A stretch of DNA of 20,725 bases from Minisyncoccota bacterium (GCA_028280145.1 JANQMM010000044.1:1-20725); one strand, 5' to 3'; positions 13,650 to 20,725 are shown, counted from the first letter of the stretch. Notes: generated by a model not told the origin, from the sequence alone. Translations and numbers: made by a program.

Positions 13650-13898
13650 ATGAGCATACCGAACAAAAGCTTGGATCAAATTTTGAGTAACTGGAAACCG
13701 AGATGGTGCTATAGATGGTTTCCTTTTCTACCCAGATTCATAAACAATAGGGACCTGCGCCTGTTCATCATAATGTGGCGCGACTGTAGTTACTCTGCCA
13801 AGGCGGTTGGCAAACCGCACTTTATTGATCTACTGGTAGAAAACCACACATCCCCCTGGTATAAAACCGCTCTGGTAGGAGCTCAAGTTTGGTACTAG
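13650..13898 (+). CDS. 82-residue protein of unknown function
   Basis: The ATG at 13650 is preferred over a TTG nine codons upstream because GGGAGG lies 5 nt before it. The protein is basic and aromatic (WKPRWCYRWFPFLPRF, MWRDCSYSAKAVGKPHF), with no clear transmembrane helix or signal peptide. No family recognised. TAGAAT boxes occur at 13605 and 13618. It is followed by a strong terminator and forms an isolated unit. Confidence 0.55.
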   Translation: MSIPNKSLDQILSNWKPRWCYRWFPFLPRFINNRDLRLFIIMWRDCSYSAKAVGKPHFIDLLVENHTSPWYKTALVGAQVWY

Positions 13899-13907
13899 CA
13901 ACAGCAC

Positions 13908-13928
13908 AGCCCGCACTTGGTGCGGGCT
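13908..13928 (+). terminator. Terminator of the 82-residue gene
   Basis: AGCCCGCAC/GTGCGGGCT, a perfect 9-bp stem with a TTG loop, then TGCGTTTT, 9 nt after the stop. Confidence 0.85.
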
Positions 13929-14110
13929 TGCGTTTTGGAAGGGTATTTCATATGTCTTGATGGGCGTACAAAGAAAGCCAAGGTTCATGTCAATAGTGGC
14001 GCGTTTCTTGACTTTTTTTGATATGTCTGTCATTCTATCGACTAGTTCCGAAGGATCGATGGCGGGAATCGTCCCTAACCACGATGACCTGAGGGCAACT
14101 GGAGGCACAG

Positions 14111-14596
14111 ATGTCTGTTCATTATTGGATCAAGCCCGACCACGTTGGCACTTGCACAGCACTCGGTTTCACCGTCAAGAAGGGAAGAGGAAAAGATCGA
14201 CACTTCATCGAAAGCAGAGACAACCCTCTCGACCCCTCAGCCGACACGTATCGCATCCCGAGCGATGCGATTAGTGAGATCACGGTGCGGATGACAAGTG
14301 GCGAGCATATCCCTTCCGGTCTGTACGTTCTGCCCTGTTCTTCTGACAGCTCCGCTCGGATGCTTGTCACTCCGAAGTATACTTCGCAGAGGGTGCAACG
14401 AGGATTTTTCCAGGTAATGGAGGATCGTCCTTCATCGGATGGGTCTTGCTACGTGCGGATTCGTGCCCGATCGCGCGAGCTGTTGCTCCAGATTTTCCAG
14501 GGAGCATATGCCAGACAGTTCGAACCTGTTTCTGGCTTGTCCGAAGACCTGATACGAGAGTTCGACACGGGAATCAGATCGTCGAGGGCCGCATGA
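14111..14596 (+). CDS. 161-residue protein of unknown function
   Basis: The start is well supported by GGAGG 5 nt before the ATG. Predicted soluble, with mixed alpha/beta sequence such as ITVRMTSGEHIPSGLYVLP, YVRIRARSRELLLQIF and a C-terminal SGLSEDLIREFDTG. No known domain recognised and no signal peptide. A possible promoter is TTGACT (14008) with CATTCT 17 nt later. The GC-rich coding sequence differs from the AT-rich genes at 12.0-13.6 kb, and a terminator closes the unit. Confidence 0.6.
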   Translation: MSVHYWIKPDHVGTCTALGFTVKKGRGKDRHFIESRDNPLDPSADTYRIPSDAISEITVRMTSGEHIPSGLYVLPCSSDSSARMLVTPKYTSQRVQRGFFQVMEDRPSSDGSCYVRIRARSRELLLQIFQGAYARQFEPVSGLSEDLIREFDTGIRSSRAA

Positions 14597-14682
14597 TGAC
14601 TCACCCAACGGGTTGTGTCATGGGGCTAGTCTGCTTCGGCTGAAGAAGCAAGCGCCCGGCTCAGGCTGTTACATTCGACCCG

Positions 14683-14710
14683 AAAGCCCCGCACAACTGT
14701 GCGGGGCTTT
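14683..14710 (+). terminator. Terminator of the 161-residue gene
   Basis: AAAGCCCCGCAC/GTGCGGGGCTTT, a perfect 12-bp stem with a 4-nt loop, followed by TT. Two smaller hairpins (about 14593-14620 and 14630-14652) lie between the stop codon and this stem. Confidence 0.88.
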
Positions 14711-14857
14711 TTCACATTTAATAATGTAATGTCCAAAAAAATAGAAACCAACTTTCAGATAACCCGCTATGGAAAGAGCCATATCCAACTATTTCCGGGC
14801 TGTGTTACTTAGCCAACTGTTTCACCTCATTGGCTGAATGAGAACCAATCTTCACAA
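14711..14857. other. Intergenic stretch with no gene seen
   Basis: Between two facing terminators. Only short inverted repeats are visible, for example AGCCAA/TTGGCT and CTCATT/AATGAG around 14812-14851. No ORF with a supported start. Confidence 0.5.
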
Positions 14858-14893
14858 AAAACACCCCGGCACAAAAATGTGCCAGGATGTTTT
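14858..14893 (-). terminator. Terminator of the ABC exporter gene
   Basis: A 16-bp stem with a 4-nt loop just after the stop at 14897. Two positions pair as G-U only in the minus-strand RNA, while they are A-C mismatches in the plus-strand RNA, so the direction is clear. It ends in TTTTTT. Confidence 0.88.
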
Positions 14894-14896
14894 GAG

Positions 14897-16693
14897 TTAG
14901 GGATGAAACCCTTGTGCGTCAGCCATTTTTCGAAAGAGCGGTTCTGTCCGATAGAGTTCCTCCATTGATGCATGAGTCGTTACCTGCTCACTTTCACCAC
15001 AGAGATCCAGTGGACGAACGAAAATGATCTTTTCACAGTTTTGAAGCGTCGATAGACGATGTGCGATCATGATCATGGTTGTCTCAGACGGCAACGAATC
15101 GTACAGATGCTTAAGCACCTTTATCTCAGAGAGTGAGTCGAGTGATGCGGTTGCTTCATCAGCGATCACAAGCATGGGCTGTTTGAAGTGTGCTTGGGCG
15201 ATCATAAGTCGTTGTTGTTGACCTCCCGAAAGGCGCATACCTCTGTAACCGATCATGGTATTGAGACCCTTTGGAAGTTGATTTCCAAAATCAAGCCCTG
15301 CTTTTTCTATAGCCTCCCAGATGCGTGACTCGACATCATCTGCAAGCACCATGCGTTCCCAGTCCAGATGCGAGACACCAAAAGTGACATTGCCTGCAAT
15401 GGAATCCTCAAAGAGCTCGCTTTTTTGTGGAATGATCCCGATGTGTCGTATCAGTGACTGCAACGAAAGGGTACGCAAGTCTTTGCCGTTAACGTATACC
15501 TTGCCGCTATCGGGGTCGGTTCCGCGAAGCATAAGGTTTACAAGTTGCGACTTGCCGGCACCACTTGGGCCAACAACACCAATGCACTCACCCGGCTCTA
15601 TTGAGCAGGACACATCACGAAGCACCATATGTGCACTTTTCCCGGTTCCATACGACAGATGTACACCTTCAAGCTGAATGCCAAGGTCCGTACCACTGAA
15701 CGATTCTCCCTCGTCGTATGTGAAATCGAGTTTTTCAGTAAGTACTTCTCGATACTTGTCGATCGATACAAGGTTGTGTTGTACGTCTCGCTGTACATCA
15801 CTGATCTCCTGCAACACATACACAACTCGTTCAAATGAAAAGAACAAAAGTACAAATTCCTCAGTTGCGATAATGCCTTGCCATGTCCAGAATATACCGA
15901 GTCCGTAGACACACACCTGAAAACATAGAGAGATCATGCGTCGCCGAATGATCGCAAATGGAAAGTAGTGAATCCATACGGCCTTGTCGCCTTTAAGTGG
16001 TTCTTTTACCTCCTCAACCACGTCACCTATGACGCGACGCTCAACACCATTTGCTTTTATAAGCGGTGTTGCGTTCCACCATTCACGTGTTCGGCGGTTC
16101 CACCTTCGAAATCCGTCAATGATCGGCTTCATTTCATTCTGTATATACTTGTTTGTTCGTGTGCCAACGAGCGTGTCGATACACACAAAGACGAGTACGA
16201 TCAGACCAAGGTAGACGTTTACGAACAGACACGCCCCGACTCCAAACAATGCGAAACTAAAGTTTGGAATGATGTTAAAGATATAGCTTACAAGTACATT
16301 CCAAATCTTATCTCTCAGGCTTTCGATGCCACCACCGTCAATTTCGCTGTCTTCGTCAAGCAATTTGCATAGCGGACGGGCAAAGAAGAGCTCCGTAATA
16401 CGCATAGGCATATACGAAAAACAATTTTGGAAGATCGTTTCTCGTTTGCGCATGCGGAAGAAGCCTAATACATGAAATGCAAGCTCCAAACCAAGGAACA
16501 GAATGATCCCCAGTTTTAGCTGATCTATTGATCGTGTGCTCACACCGTCAATGACGAGTCCGATACCGTACGGGGATGCGGTGGAAAGTGCTGCGCCGAA
16601 GAGTACCAACGCAAGAGTGTGATAGCTTGCTATGCGTGACTTGCGATTCATCAGCTCCTGCCAAATGAATACGAGGTTTTGATCGATATGCAC
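14897..16693 (-). CDS. ABC exporter, fused membrane and ATPase domains
   Basis: 598 residues, the half-transporter layout of MsbA/ABCB-type exporters. Six predicted transmembrane helices lie in about residues 20-310. The nucleotide-binding domain (about 340-580) has Walker A GPSGAGKS (near 375), Q-loop IIPQKSELF, signature LSGGQQQR, Walker B MLVIADEATASLD and H-loop IAHRLS. Dimers export lipids, peptides or drugs from the cytoplasm; the substrate is unknown. It starts with GTG at 16693, supported by AGGGAG about 7 nt upstream. The long leader with a terminator-like hairpin suggests attenuation control. Confidence 0.92.
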   Translation of the reverse strand: MHIDQNLVFIWQELMNRKSRIASYHTLALVLFGAALSTASPYGIGLVIDGVSTRSIDQLKLGIILFLGLELAFHVLGFFRMRKRETIFQNCFSYMPMRITELFFARPLCKLLDEDSEIDGGGIESLRDKIWNVLVSYIFNIIPNFSFALFGVGACLFVNVYLGLIVLVFVCIDTLVGTRTNKYIQNEMKPIIDGFRRWNRRTREWWNATPLIKANGVERRVIGDVVEEVKEPLKGDKAVWIHYFPFAIIRRRMISLCFQVCVYGLGIFWTWQGIIATEEFVLLFFSFERVVYVLQEISDVQRDVQHNLVSIDKYREVLTEKLDFTYDEGESFSGTDLGIQLEGVHLSYGTGKSAHMVLRDVSCSIEPGECIGVVGPSGAGKSQLVNLMLRGTDPDSGKVYVNGKDLRTLSLQSLIRHIGIIPQKSELFEDSIAGNVTFGVSHLDWERMVLADDVESRIWEAIEKAGLDFGNQLPKGLNTMIGYRGMRLSGGQQQRLMIAQAHFKQPMLVIADEATASLDSLSEIKVLKHLYDSLPSETTMIMIAHRLSTLQNCEKIIFVRPLDLCGESEQVTTHASMEELYRTEPLFRKMADAQGFHP

Positions 16694-16718
16694 AACTCTC
16701 TCCCTTTGTTAGAGAACT

Positions 16719-16745
16719 AAAAACGTCTTGTCGACAGACAAGACG
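16719..16745 (-). terminator. Terminator hairpin inside the exporter leader
   Basis: A 9-bp stem CGTCTTGTC/GACAAGACG with a 4-nt loop, followed on the minus strand by TTTTT. It ends about 16 nt before the SD of the exporter, so it would stop transcription before the gene unless it is prevented from forming. Confidence 0.7.
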
Positions 16746-16924
16746 CTTTGAGTACACAAGAGTTATTAGTGAGAAAACTTACATAATCTGAGCATATTGC
16801 CTGCACAAAGTAGGGGATACGAGTGAAAGCCCCGCTGTTGCCGGGTTTAGTCGCGCAAAACCAAGAGAGACTACTCCCCAATTTCGCATTCGTGATTCTT
16901 TTGTGCTGACAATATGTGTCATAA
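16746..16924 (-). promoter_or_regulatory. Structured 5' leader, riboswitch-like
   Basis: Roughly 180 nt of untranslated minus-strand RNA between promoter and terminator hairpin. It contains GGGGA/TCCCC pairing (16874-16878 with 16813-16817), GTTTT...AAAC pairing around 16847-16862, and a GC-rich CCCGGCAACAGCGGGG element. A second TCTTGT at about 16757 could compete with the terminator 5' arm for ACAAGA. I could not match it to a known riboswitch class. Confidence 0.4.
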
Positions 16925-16936
16925 TGAGAATATAAT
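16906..16936 (+). promoter_or_regulatory. Candidate promoter for the hypermodification-like gene
   Basis: Plus strand: CTGACA (16906-16911), 19-nt spacer, perfect TATAAT (16931-16936). It overlaps the divergent promoter of the exporter, so the two may compete. Confidence 0.4.
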
Positions 16937-16959
16937 AAATTAAATTATTATTTTGTCAA
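16929..16959 (-). promoter_or_regulatory. Promoter of the exporter leader
   Basis: Minus strand: perfect TTGACA (16954-16959) followed after 17-19 nt of AT-only sequence by ATTATA/TTATAT/TATATT. It implies a leader of about 230 nt. Confidence 0.65.
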
Positions 16960-17002
16960 GTTTTTGAAATACGGGAATATAAAGCCTCTGCAAAGCTCCA
17001 TC

Positions 17003-17932
17003 ATGTACGAAATACCAAGTGAATTAAAAGGTTTATACAGACATTGGGAAAAGCATACTATTCCAAAAGAGGAAAAAAGCTCTCATGCCTTGGGTCTTGA
17101 TATGGACGTGCTTCACGAAATACGTTTTTTCGCACGTGAACGCATGCACATTTGGCATAAAAGATATCAAAACAAAGAACGGCCATATACAAAAGATCAG
17201 ATTCTGCGAGACTATCGGTTTTGCAATATATACAGGGAACTGGACAGACAAACCATCGAAATTCATACGCATCTCAAATCATTTTGTGATGATCTTGATA
17301 CATGGCTTTTAAATCTTTTCTTCTTCCGGTTCGTTTGTGATCCACGTACGGTGCGGGATGTGGACATGCTTTCCTATGAGAAAGACAACAATGAAAAGGT
17401 GTATGAGCGATTGCTCAAAAAAAAGAAGCCTAAATATGGCTCTGCGTACGTGTTCCCAATAAGTGTCATTCAGAAAAGTGAATACTCGACGCGAGAATCA
17501 TTTTTTTGTCTGTATTTGCCGGAGATAATGAAACAAGTATCTGATGAAATACGCGACTTTGATAACGTGTCCGTAGCAGAGGCGGTTGAAAGAGTTGTCG
17601 CCGTATTGGGATTCAACTTCACATTCCACACAACGGAAGTGCTGATCGATGTTGCATATCAATATCCGGAATACATAGATTTGTTCAGTCGATTTCCAAT
17701 CGGACCGGGCTCAAAGCCGACCATGAAACTACTCTCTAAAGAAAACCCAGAGGACACTTGTTTGTTGTTGACCCAGTATAGGATACAAGATTTTCCGTAT
17801 CTGACTTATAACAAAAGGCCGGTCTTACTATCTACAGAAAACTGGGAAGGAATCGGTTGTGAGTTTAGAAAGTATGCAAATCTGAAGAATGGCTCAGGCA
17901 GAAAAAGGAGGTATCGAAGTATTGATAAATAA
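17003..17932 (+). CDS. aGPT-PPlase / 5-hmdU DNA kinase helical-domain-like protein
   Basis: 309 residues from the ATG at 17003; a TTG 13 codons upstream is possible. There is no SD for either. The diagnostic block is ARERMHIWHKRY then RPYTKDQILRDYRFCNIYRE and LDRQT (about residues 48-84), followed by LLNLFFFRFVCDPRTV. This matches the R..I...R......PWT.Dpil..yRFtN.YRelDr.t pattern of the alpha-glutamyl/putrescinyl-thymine pyrophosphorylase clade, also annotated as the helical domain of 5-hmdU DNA kinase. Those proteins act in hypermodified thymine synthesis, mostly in phages. No P-loop is present and no partner base-modifying enzyme is in the window. The actual role in this cell is unknown. 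Confidence 0.65.
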   Translation: MYEIPSELKGLYRHWEKHTIPKEEKSSHALGLDMDVLHEIRFFARERMHIWHKRYQNKERPYTKDQILRDYRFCNIYRELDRQTIEIHTHLKSFCDDLDTWLLNLFFFRFVCDPRTVRDVDMLSYEKDNNEKVYERLLKKKKPKYGSAYVFPISVIQKSEYSTRESFFCLYLPEIMKQVSDEIRDFDNVSVAEAVERVVAVLGFNFTFHTTEVLIDVAYQYPEYIDLFSRFPIGPGSKPTMKLLSKENPEDTCLLLTQYRIQDFPYLTYNKRPVLLSTENWEGIGCEFRKYANLKNGSGRKRRYRSIDK

Positions 17933-18009
17933 AGGGTTTGTGTACGAATTCGCAACCATTGGGTCGATAACTTCATTGAAAGTAGTGATGAATGATCTCT
18001 GCAAATGAA

Positions 18010-18056
18010 GAACCTCCGGCACATAATCCCTTACGGAAAGATGTGCGCGGAGGTTC
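18010..18056 (-). terminator. Long hairpin after the CPR-type unknown gene
   Basis: GAACCTCCG/CGGAGGTTC (9 bp) and GCACAT/ATGTGC (6 bp) stack with a single-G bulge and a 16-nt loop. On the minus strand TTCATTTGC follows the stem. It probably terminates the gene ending at 18119, although the T-run is poor. Confidence 0.5.
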
Positions 18057-18118
18057 AAAGATTCAAGAGGACATGAGCGCTGGGAGCACTCGTTGTCGAG
18101 TCCTCAAGAAATCAAGGC

Positions 18119-18886
18119 TCAGGGCTTTCGGGCCGAGGACACACCGACGATGTCATCGCGGTGGTCATCCCACCAGCTGCTGACGAGGAGGCCGTCCCGG
18201 TCGAGGAAGCCGACGTCGACGCGGTGACTGTTCGAGTCGATGGAACTAGTGCGAACGTGGATGTTCTTGAACAGGCGCTCGCCTTCGGCGAGATAGTGGC
18301 CAATGATCGTGTAGACACAGACCCTCGCAGAGGGTGTTTCCTCGTTCCCCGCGAGCAGGGCCTCCTGTTCACCCCAGTTCTTTGAGGTCGAGTTGGACAC
18401 GGCGTGCTTTCGAACCAGGTGCCAACCGATTTCACCGCGATCCTTGGCAAAGGCCTCCTTGTTGTACCAGGAGTTCTCGTGGCCGCAGAAGAGCTTGTGC
18501 TTGACTTTGTCACGGATGTCGAGGATCGACATCGGGAAGACGGCAACAAGAACGTGGGTGTCCTTGGAGGCACGAAGCACCTCCTCGGTGAACGGAACCT
18601 CGGACAAGGCGACGGTCTGCGCTCTTCCGGGATTGACCCCGAAGTGCTTGATCGCTTCCTCGATACCGAAGAAGTTCCGGCCCATGATCTTGCGGGCGCG
18701 GTTCTGCGAGGTTGATGGTTCGAAACCGTCGTTCTCGATCAGACACACCACCTTGGTGGCAAGATCGTTGCCCTTCGAGTCGATGATCTTCTGGGCGAGT
18801 TCGTTGTTGAGACCTGCGGCCTCGAGCTTGAGGAGCACTTCGTGCTCTTTGTGCACTGACAGAGTGCGGCTCACCATGGTACCCAT
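18119..18886 (-). CDS. Conserved protein of unknown function, CPR type
   Basis: 255 residues starting MGTMVSRTLSVHKEHEVL; SD AGGAGG lies 6 nt before the ATG. Notable segments: NFFGIEEAIKHFGVNP, LSEVPFTEEVLRASKDTHVL, VAVFPMSILDIRDKV, FAKDRGEIGWHLVRK, SNSTSKNWGEQEALL, YTIIGHYLAEGERLFKNI and a C-terminal SWWDDHRDDIVGVSSARKP. From memory, proteins with this series of motifs are common and often multicopy in CPR genomes, with no known function. No signal peptide or transmembrane helix. Coding GC is clearly higher than in comFC or the 17003 gene. It has a consensus promoter and a hairpin-bearing leader. Confidence 0.75.
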   Translation of the reverse strand: MGTMVSRTLSVHKEHEVLLKLEAAGLNNELAQKIIDSKGNDLATKVVCLIENDGFEPSTSQNRARKIMGRNFFGIEEAIKHFGVNPGRAQTVALSEVPFTEEVLRASKDTHVLVAVFPMSILDIRDKVKHKLFCGHENSWYNKEAFAKDRGEIGWHLVRKHAVSNSTSKNWGEQEALLAGNEETPSARVCVYTIIGHYLAEGERLFKNIHVRTSSIDSNSHRVDVGFLDRDGLLVSSWWDDHRDDIVGVSSARKP

Positions 18887-18943
18887 GGCATACCTCCTTC
18901 TGTTGAATTGCCCGAATCGCTCGGGTAAGCGACTTGTCTCAGC

Positions 18944-18995
18944 CTTGAGACTAGTGTTCTAGAAGTCCAAAAACTTCCACAACACTAGTCTCAAG
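18944..18995 (-). promoter_or_regulatory. 15-bp leader hairpin of the CPR-type unknown gene
   Basis: CTTGAGACTAGTGTT and AACACTAGTCTCAAG pair perfectly, with an inner GAAGT/ACTTC helix. It lies about 60-110 nt upstream of the ATG in the transcribed leader. A second short hairpin (CCCGA/TCGGG, 18911-18925) lies between it and the SD. Confidence 0.65.
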
Positions 18996-19025
18996 TCCTG
19001 AAAACTATCAATGAACTGCCTTTTA

Positions 19026-19053
19026 ATTATATCATACGTATTCAAAATGTCAA
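19026..19053 (-). promoter_or_regulatory. Perfect-consensus promoter
   Basis: Minus strand: TTGACA and TATAAT are both perfect, with a 16-nt spacer. It drives the 255-residue gene with a leader of about 130 nt. Confidence 0.85.
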
Positions 19054-19096
19054 TTTTCTCGGTATTTTGATTTATGGAAAAAACAGGAAAGTGATC

Positions 19097-19759
19097 TCAA
19101 TGTGCCACCACTAAGGCACGAACTTCCTTTGCACCAGCCTTGTAAAGCACATCGGAGACGGCTTTCAGGGTGGCACCGGTTGCCACTACGTCATCGATCA
19201 GAAGAATATTCCGCCCCCTTATTTTTGCCTTGTTTGTCACCACAAATTGATAAGCGACGTTGTTTTTTCGCACCTCCTTGTTTTCAGTGTGTGCTTGTGA
19301 CGGCGCAATTCCAATTCTTCTTATCGCGTCATAGGCGATATCGATCGGAAGTACAACACGCAGATACTTTGCCGTGTATTTTGCAAGCAAGTCTGATTGA
19401 TTGTAGCCACGATCAATCTTCTTGCTTTGTGTTATCGGCACAGGAACGAGAAGCGGCTCTCTAAATTCGCCAAGTACATTCTCACCGCTCAGCTCCTCAA
19501 GCAGAAACTCTCCCATATATTGTCCGAAAAGCTCTGCAGCGTGTCGGAATCCGTAATATTTCAAGCCTTTGATAAGCGTTTGTACTTTTGTATCTTTATA
19601 TTGAAAAAGAGAAGTGGTCAGTATCGGTGTTTGCGATTCTGAAACGGCAAGAGCTTCTAGAAGGTCGCTTTCTGTGATGCTTTGACAGGCTGTGTACACA
19701 TTGCTTTGGGGAAATAGAAAGTTTAGAAAAATATCTTTTGTTAATTTGAGCAACTGCAT
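19097..19759 (-). CDS. comFC: ComF-family phosphoribosyltransferase
   Basis: 220 residues. The PRPP-binding loop is NILLIDDVVATGATLKAV (about 183-200). Upstream ComF marks are GLKYYGFRHAAELFGQYM and PLLVPVPITQSKKIDRGYNQSDLLA. ComFC is a cytosolic protein needed for DNA uptake in competent bacteria, acting with ComFA and the pilus-driven import machinery. The usual N-terminal CxxC zinc ribbon is missing; only one Cys is seen near residue 25. No SD precedes the ATG. The divergent neighbour is pilM, a type IV pilus gene, which fits a link to natural transformation in this lineage. Confidence 0.88.
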   Translation of the reverse strand: MQLLKLTKDIFLNFLFPQSNVYTACQSITESDLLEALAVSESQTPILTTSLFQYKDTKVQTLIKGLKYYGFRHAAELFGQYMGEFLLEELSGENVLGEFREPLLVPVPITQSKKIDRGYNQSDLLAKYTAKYLRVVLPIDIAYDAIRRIGIAPSQAHTENKEVRKNNVAYQFVVTNKAKIRGRNILLIDDVVATGATLKAVSDVLYKAGAKEVRALVVAH

Positions 19760-19808
19760 ACGCTTATCCAGATACGGCTTTATTTTACACTATTTTCCGT
19801 ATTCAGCG

Positions 19809-19817
19809 TGATATAAT
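19809..19817 (+). promoter_or_regulatory. Extended -10 promoter of pilM
   Basis: TGATATAAT is a perfect extended -10 (TG-N-TATAAT). There is no clear -35 (TTACAC 21 nt upstream). It implies a leader of about 14 nt with no SD. Confidence 0.55.
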
Positions 19818-19837
19818 TTGTGTATCTCAATCTTGTT

Positions 19838-20725
19838 ATGAGCGGTCTTTTGGATAAATTGAAAACAGCCGACGTGTTTGGCAAGAAAGGGGGAAGTGTT
19901 CTTGGTGTAGATATCGGCTCTTCTTCCATCAAAGTCGTGCAGCTGAAAAAAGAAAATGGTGTAGCCATACTTGAGACCTATGGTGAGCTTTCCCTTGGGC
20001 CATATGATAACGTTGCGATCGGGCGGGCGACCAGTCTGCCTGCAGAAAAGCTTGCCGAGGCCGTAAAAGACCTGGTAAGAGAGTCGGAAGTGACAACAAC
20101 GAACGCTGGTTTTTCAATTCCCTTTGCTTCAAGCTTACTTACATTCATTGAACTTCCGACACTACCTCAAAAACAACTCAATAAAATGATACCTATTGAG
20201 GCTCGAAAGTACATTCCGGTACCCATCAACGAGGTAATGCTTGATTGGTTCGTCATCCCGAACAACGAAGACTCAGCGAAAGGAGAAGAAGAGAAGAAAA
20301 CAACAGCAGTGCTTCTTGTTGCGATCCACAATGAAGTACTTACCAATTACAATACCATCGTAGAGCAAAGCGGTCTTACGACAGATTTTTTTGAGATAGA
20401 GATTTTCAGCACGATCCGCTCTGTGTTAAGTCAAAACAATACTCCCGCAATGATCGTTGATATCGGTGCGGCAACCACAAAAGTATATATTGTTGAATTT
20501 GGCATAGTGCGCGTTTCGCACATCATCAATCGCGGTTCACAAGACGTCACACACGGCATTGCAAAAGCGATGAACATGTCTTCGGCAAAAGCGGAAGAAC
20601 TGAAACGAAGTGAGGGGCTTGGTGAGAGCACTCATGATGTAAGGCGCATTGCTTTGTTGACACTCGATTATATATTTTCAGAAGCTAATAGGGTACTATT
20701 AAATTATCAAAGGAAAAACAACAAA
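19838..20725 (+). CDS. pilM: Type IV pilus assembly protein PilM, 3'-truncated by the window
   Basis: 296 codons are visible, open to the right edge with no stop. The start MSGLLDKLKTADVFG leads into the actin-fold phosphate-1 loop VLGVDIGSSSIKVVQL (about 22-37), the PilM block IELPTLPQKQLNKMIPIEA and RKYIPVPINEVMLDW, and the phosphate-2 loop MIVDIGAATTKVYIV (about 203-217). PilM is a cytoplasmic actin-like ATP-binding protein that docks on the PilN tail and links the pilus motor to the inner-membrane platform. pilN, pilO or other pilus genes probably follow outside the window. The full protein is usually about 350 residues, so roughly 50 are missing. Confidence 0.93.
   Translation, partial: MSGLLDKLKTADVFGKKGGSVLGVDIGSSSIKVVQLKKENGVAILETYGELSLGPYDNVAIGRATSLPAEKLAEAVKDLVRESEVTTTNAGFSIPFASSLLTFIELPTLPQKQLNKMIPIEARKYIPVPINEVMLDWFVIPNNEDSAKGEEEKKTTAVLLVAIHNEVLTNYNTIVEQSGLTTDFFEIEIFSTIRSVLSQNNTPAMIVDIGAATTKVYIVEFGIVRVSHIINRGSQDVTHGIAKAMNMSSAKAEELKRSEGLGESTHDVRRIALLTLDYIFSEANRVLLNYQRKNNK

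Noticed and set aside
16801..16880. Cobalamin riboswitch on the plus strand
   Set aside because: GTGAAAGCCCCGC and ACTACTCCCC are only loosely like B12-element boxes, the conserved core is missing, and the downstream gene is unrelated to cobalamin.
16810..16885. yybP-ykoY (Mn2+) riboswitch on the minus strand
   Set aside because: GGGGAGTAG is present, but the partner GCAAGACC-type segment is absent. I keep only 'riboswitch-like leader'.
1..20725. CRISPR array, insertion sequences or prophage
   Set aside because: No regularly spaced repeats, no cas genes, no transposase with terminal repeats and no phage structural genes were seen.

Overview
The window looks like a chromosomal piece from a Candidate Phyla Radiation / Patescibacteria (probably Parcubacteria-like) bacterium. 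The reasons are compact housekeeping genes (smpB-ssrA, ftsH, recG, comFC, pilM) separated by many small orphan genes, N-terminally anchored secreted redox proteins, tRNAs without an encoded CCA, and a 255-residue unknown protein of a type I recall from CPR genomes. TGA is used as a stop throughout, so the code is the ordinary bacterial one. The taxonomic placement is inference; no 16S gene is present.

Layout. 1-300: the first codons of a minus-strand FAD oxidoreductase and a 38-residue membrane protein. 384-1484: two co-directional secreted proteins, one His-rich and one with a DM13 domain. 1500-2815: two minus-strand single-gene units (a two-helix membrane protein and a lipoprotein), each with its own promoter, Shine-Dalgarno (SD) site and terminator. 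2844-5970: tmRNA (ssrA), smpB and the divergent ftsH. 6005-6912: an unknown TPR-like membrane protein, then an isoleucine tRNA with the rare UAU anticodon enclosed in a 30-bp inverted repeat, with a decayed copy of its 3' half next to it. 7058-9961: recG and a putative papain/transglutaminase-fold protein. 10018-11533: a two-gene operon of a membrane-anchored DsbA-like thioredoxin and a membrane-anchored cupredoxin. 11616-11946: tRNA-Ser(GCU), whose last 15 bases are repeated 243 bp downstream like an attachment-site scar. 12026-13569: three AT-rich genes (helical unknown, methyltransferase, ASCH domain), apparently leaderless. 13605-14710: two orphan single-gene units. 14858-16959: an ABC exporter with a long, structured, terminator-bearing leader. 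17003-17932: a freestanding protein resembling the DNA base hypermodification family aGPT-PPlase / 5-hmdU-DNA-kinase helical domain. 18010-19053: the CPR-type unknown with a consensus promoter and a hairpin leader. 19097-20725: comFC (minus) and the start of pilM (plus, running off the window).

Two styles of gene organisation alternate. Housekeeping-type genes mostly lack an SD site, and several have a -10 box only 6-7 nt before the ATG. The small orphan genes and the exporter carry canonical SD sites, and most also have strong promoters and hairpin terminators. The most unusual items are the tRNA-Ile(UAU) inside its long inverted repeat, the riboswitch-like leader of the exporter, the isolated hypermodification-type protein, and the tRNA-Ser attachment-like repeat.
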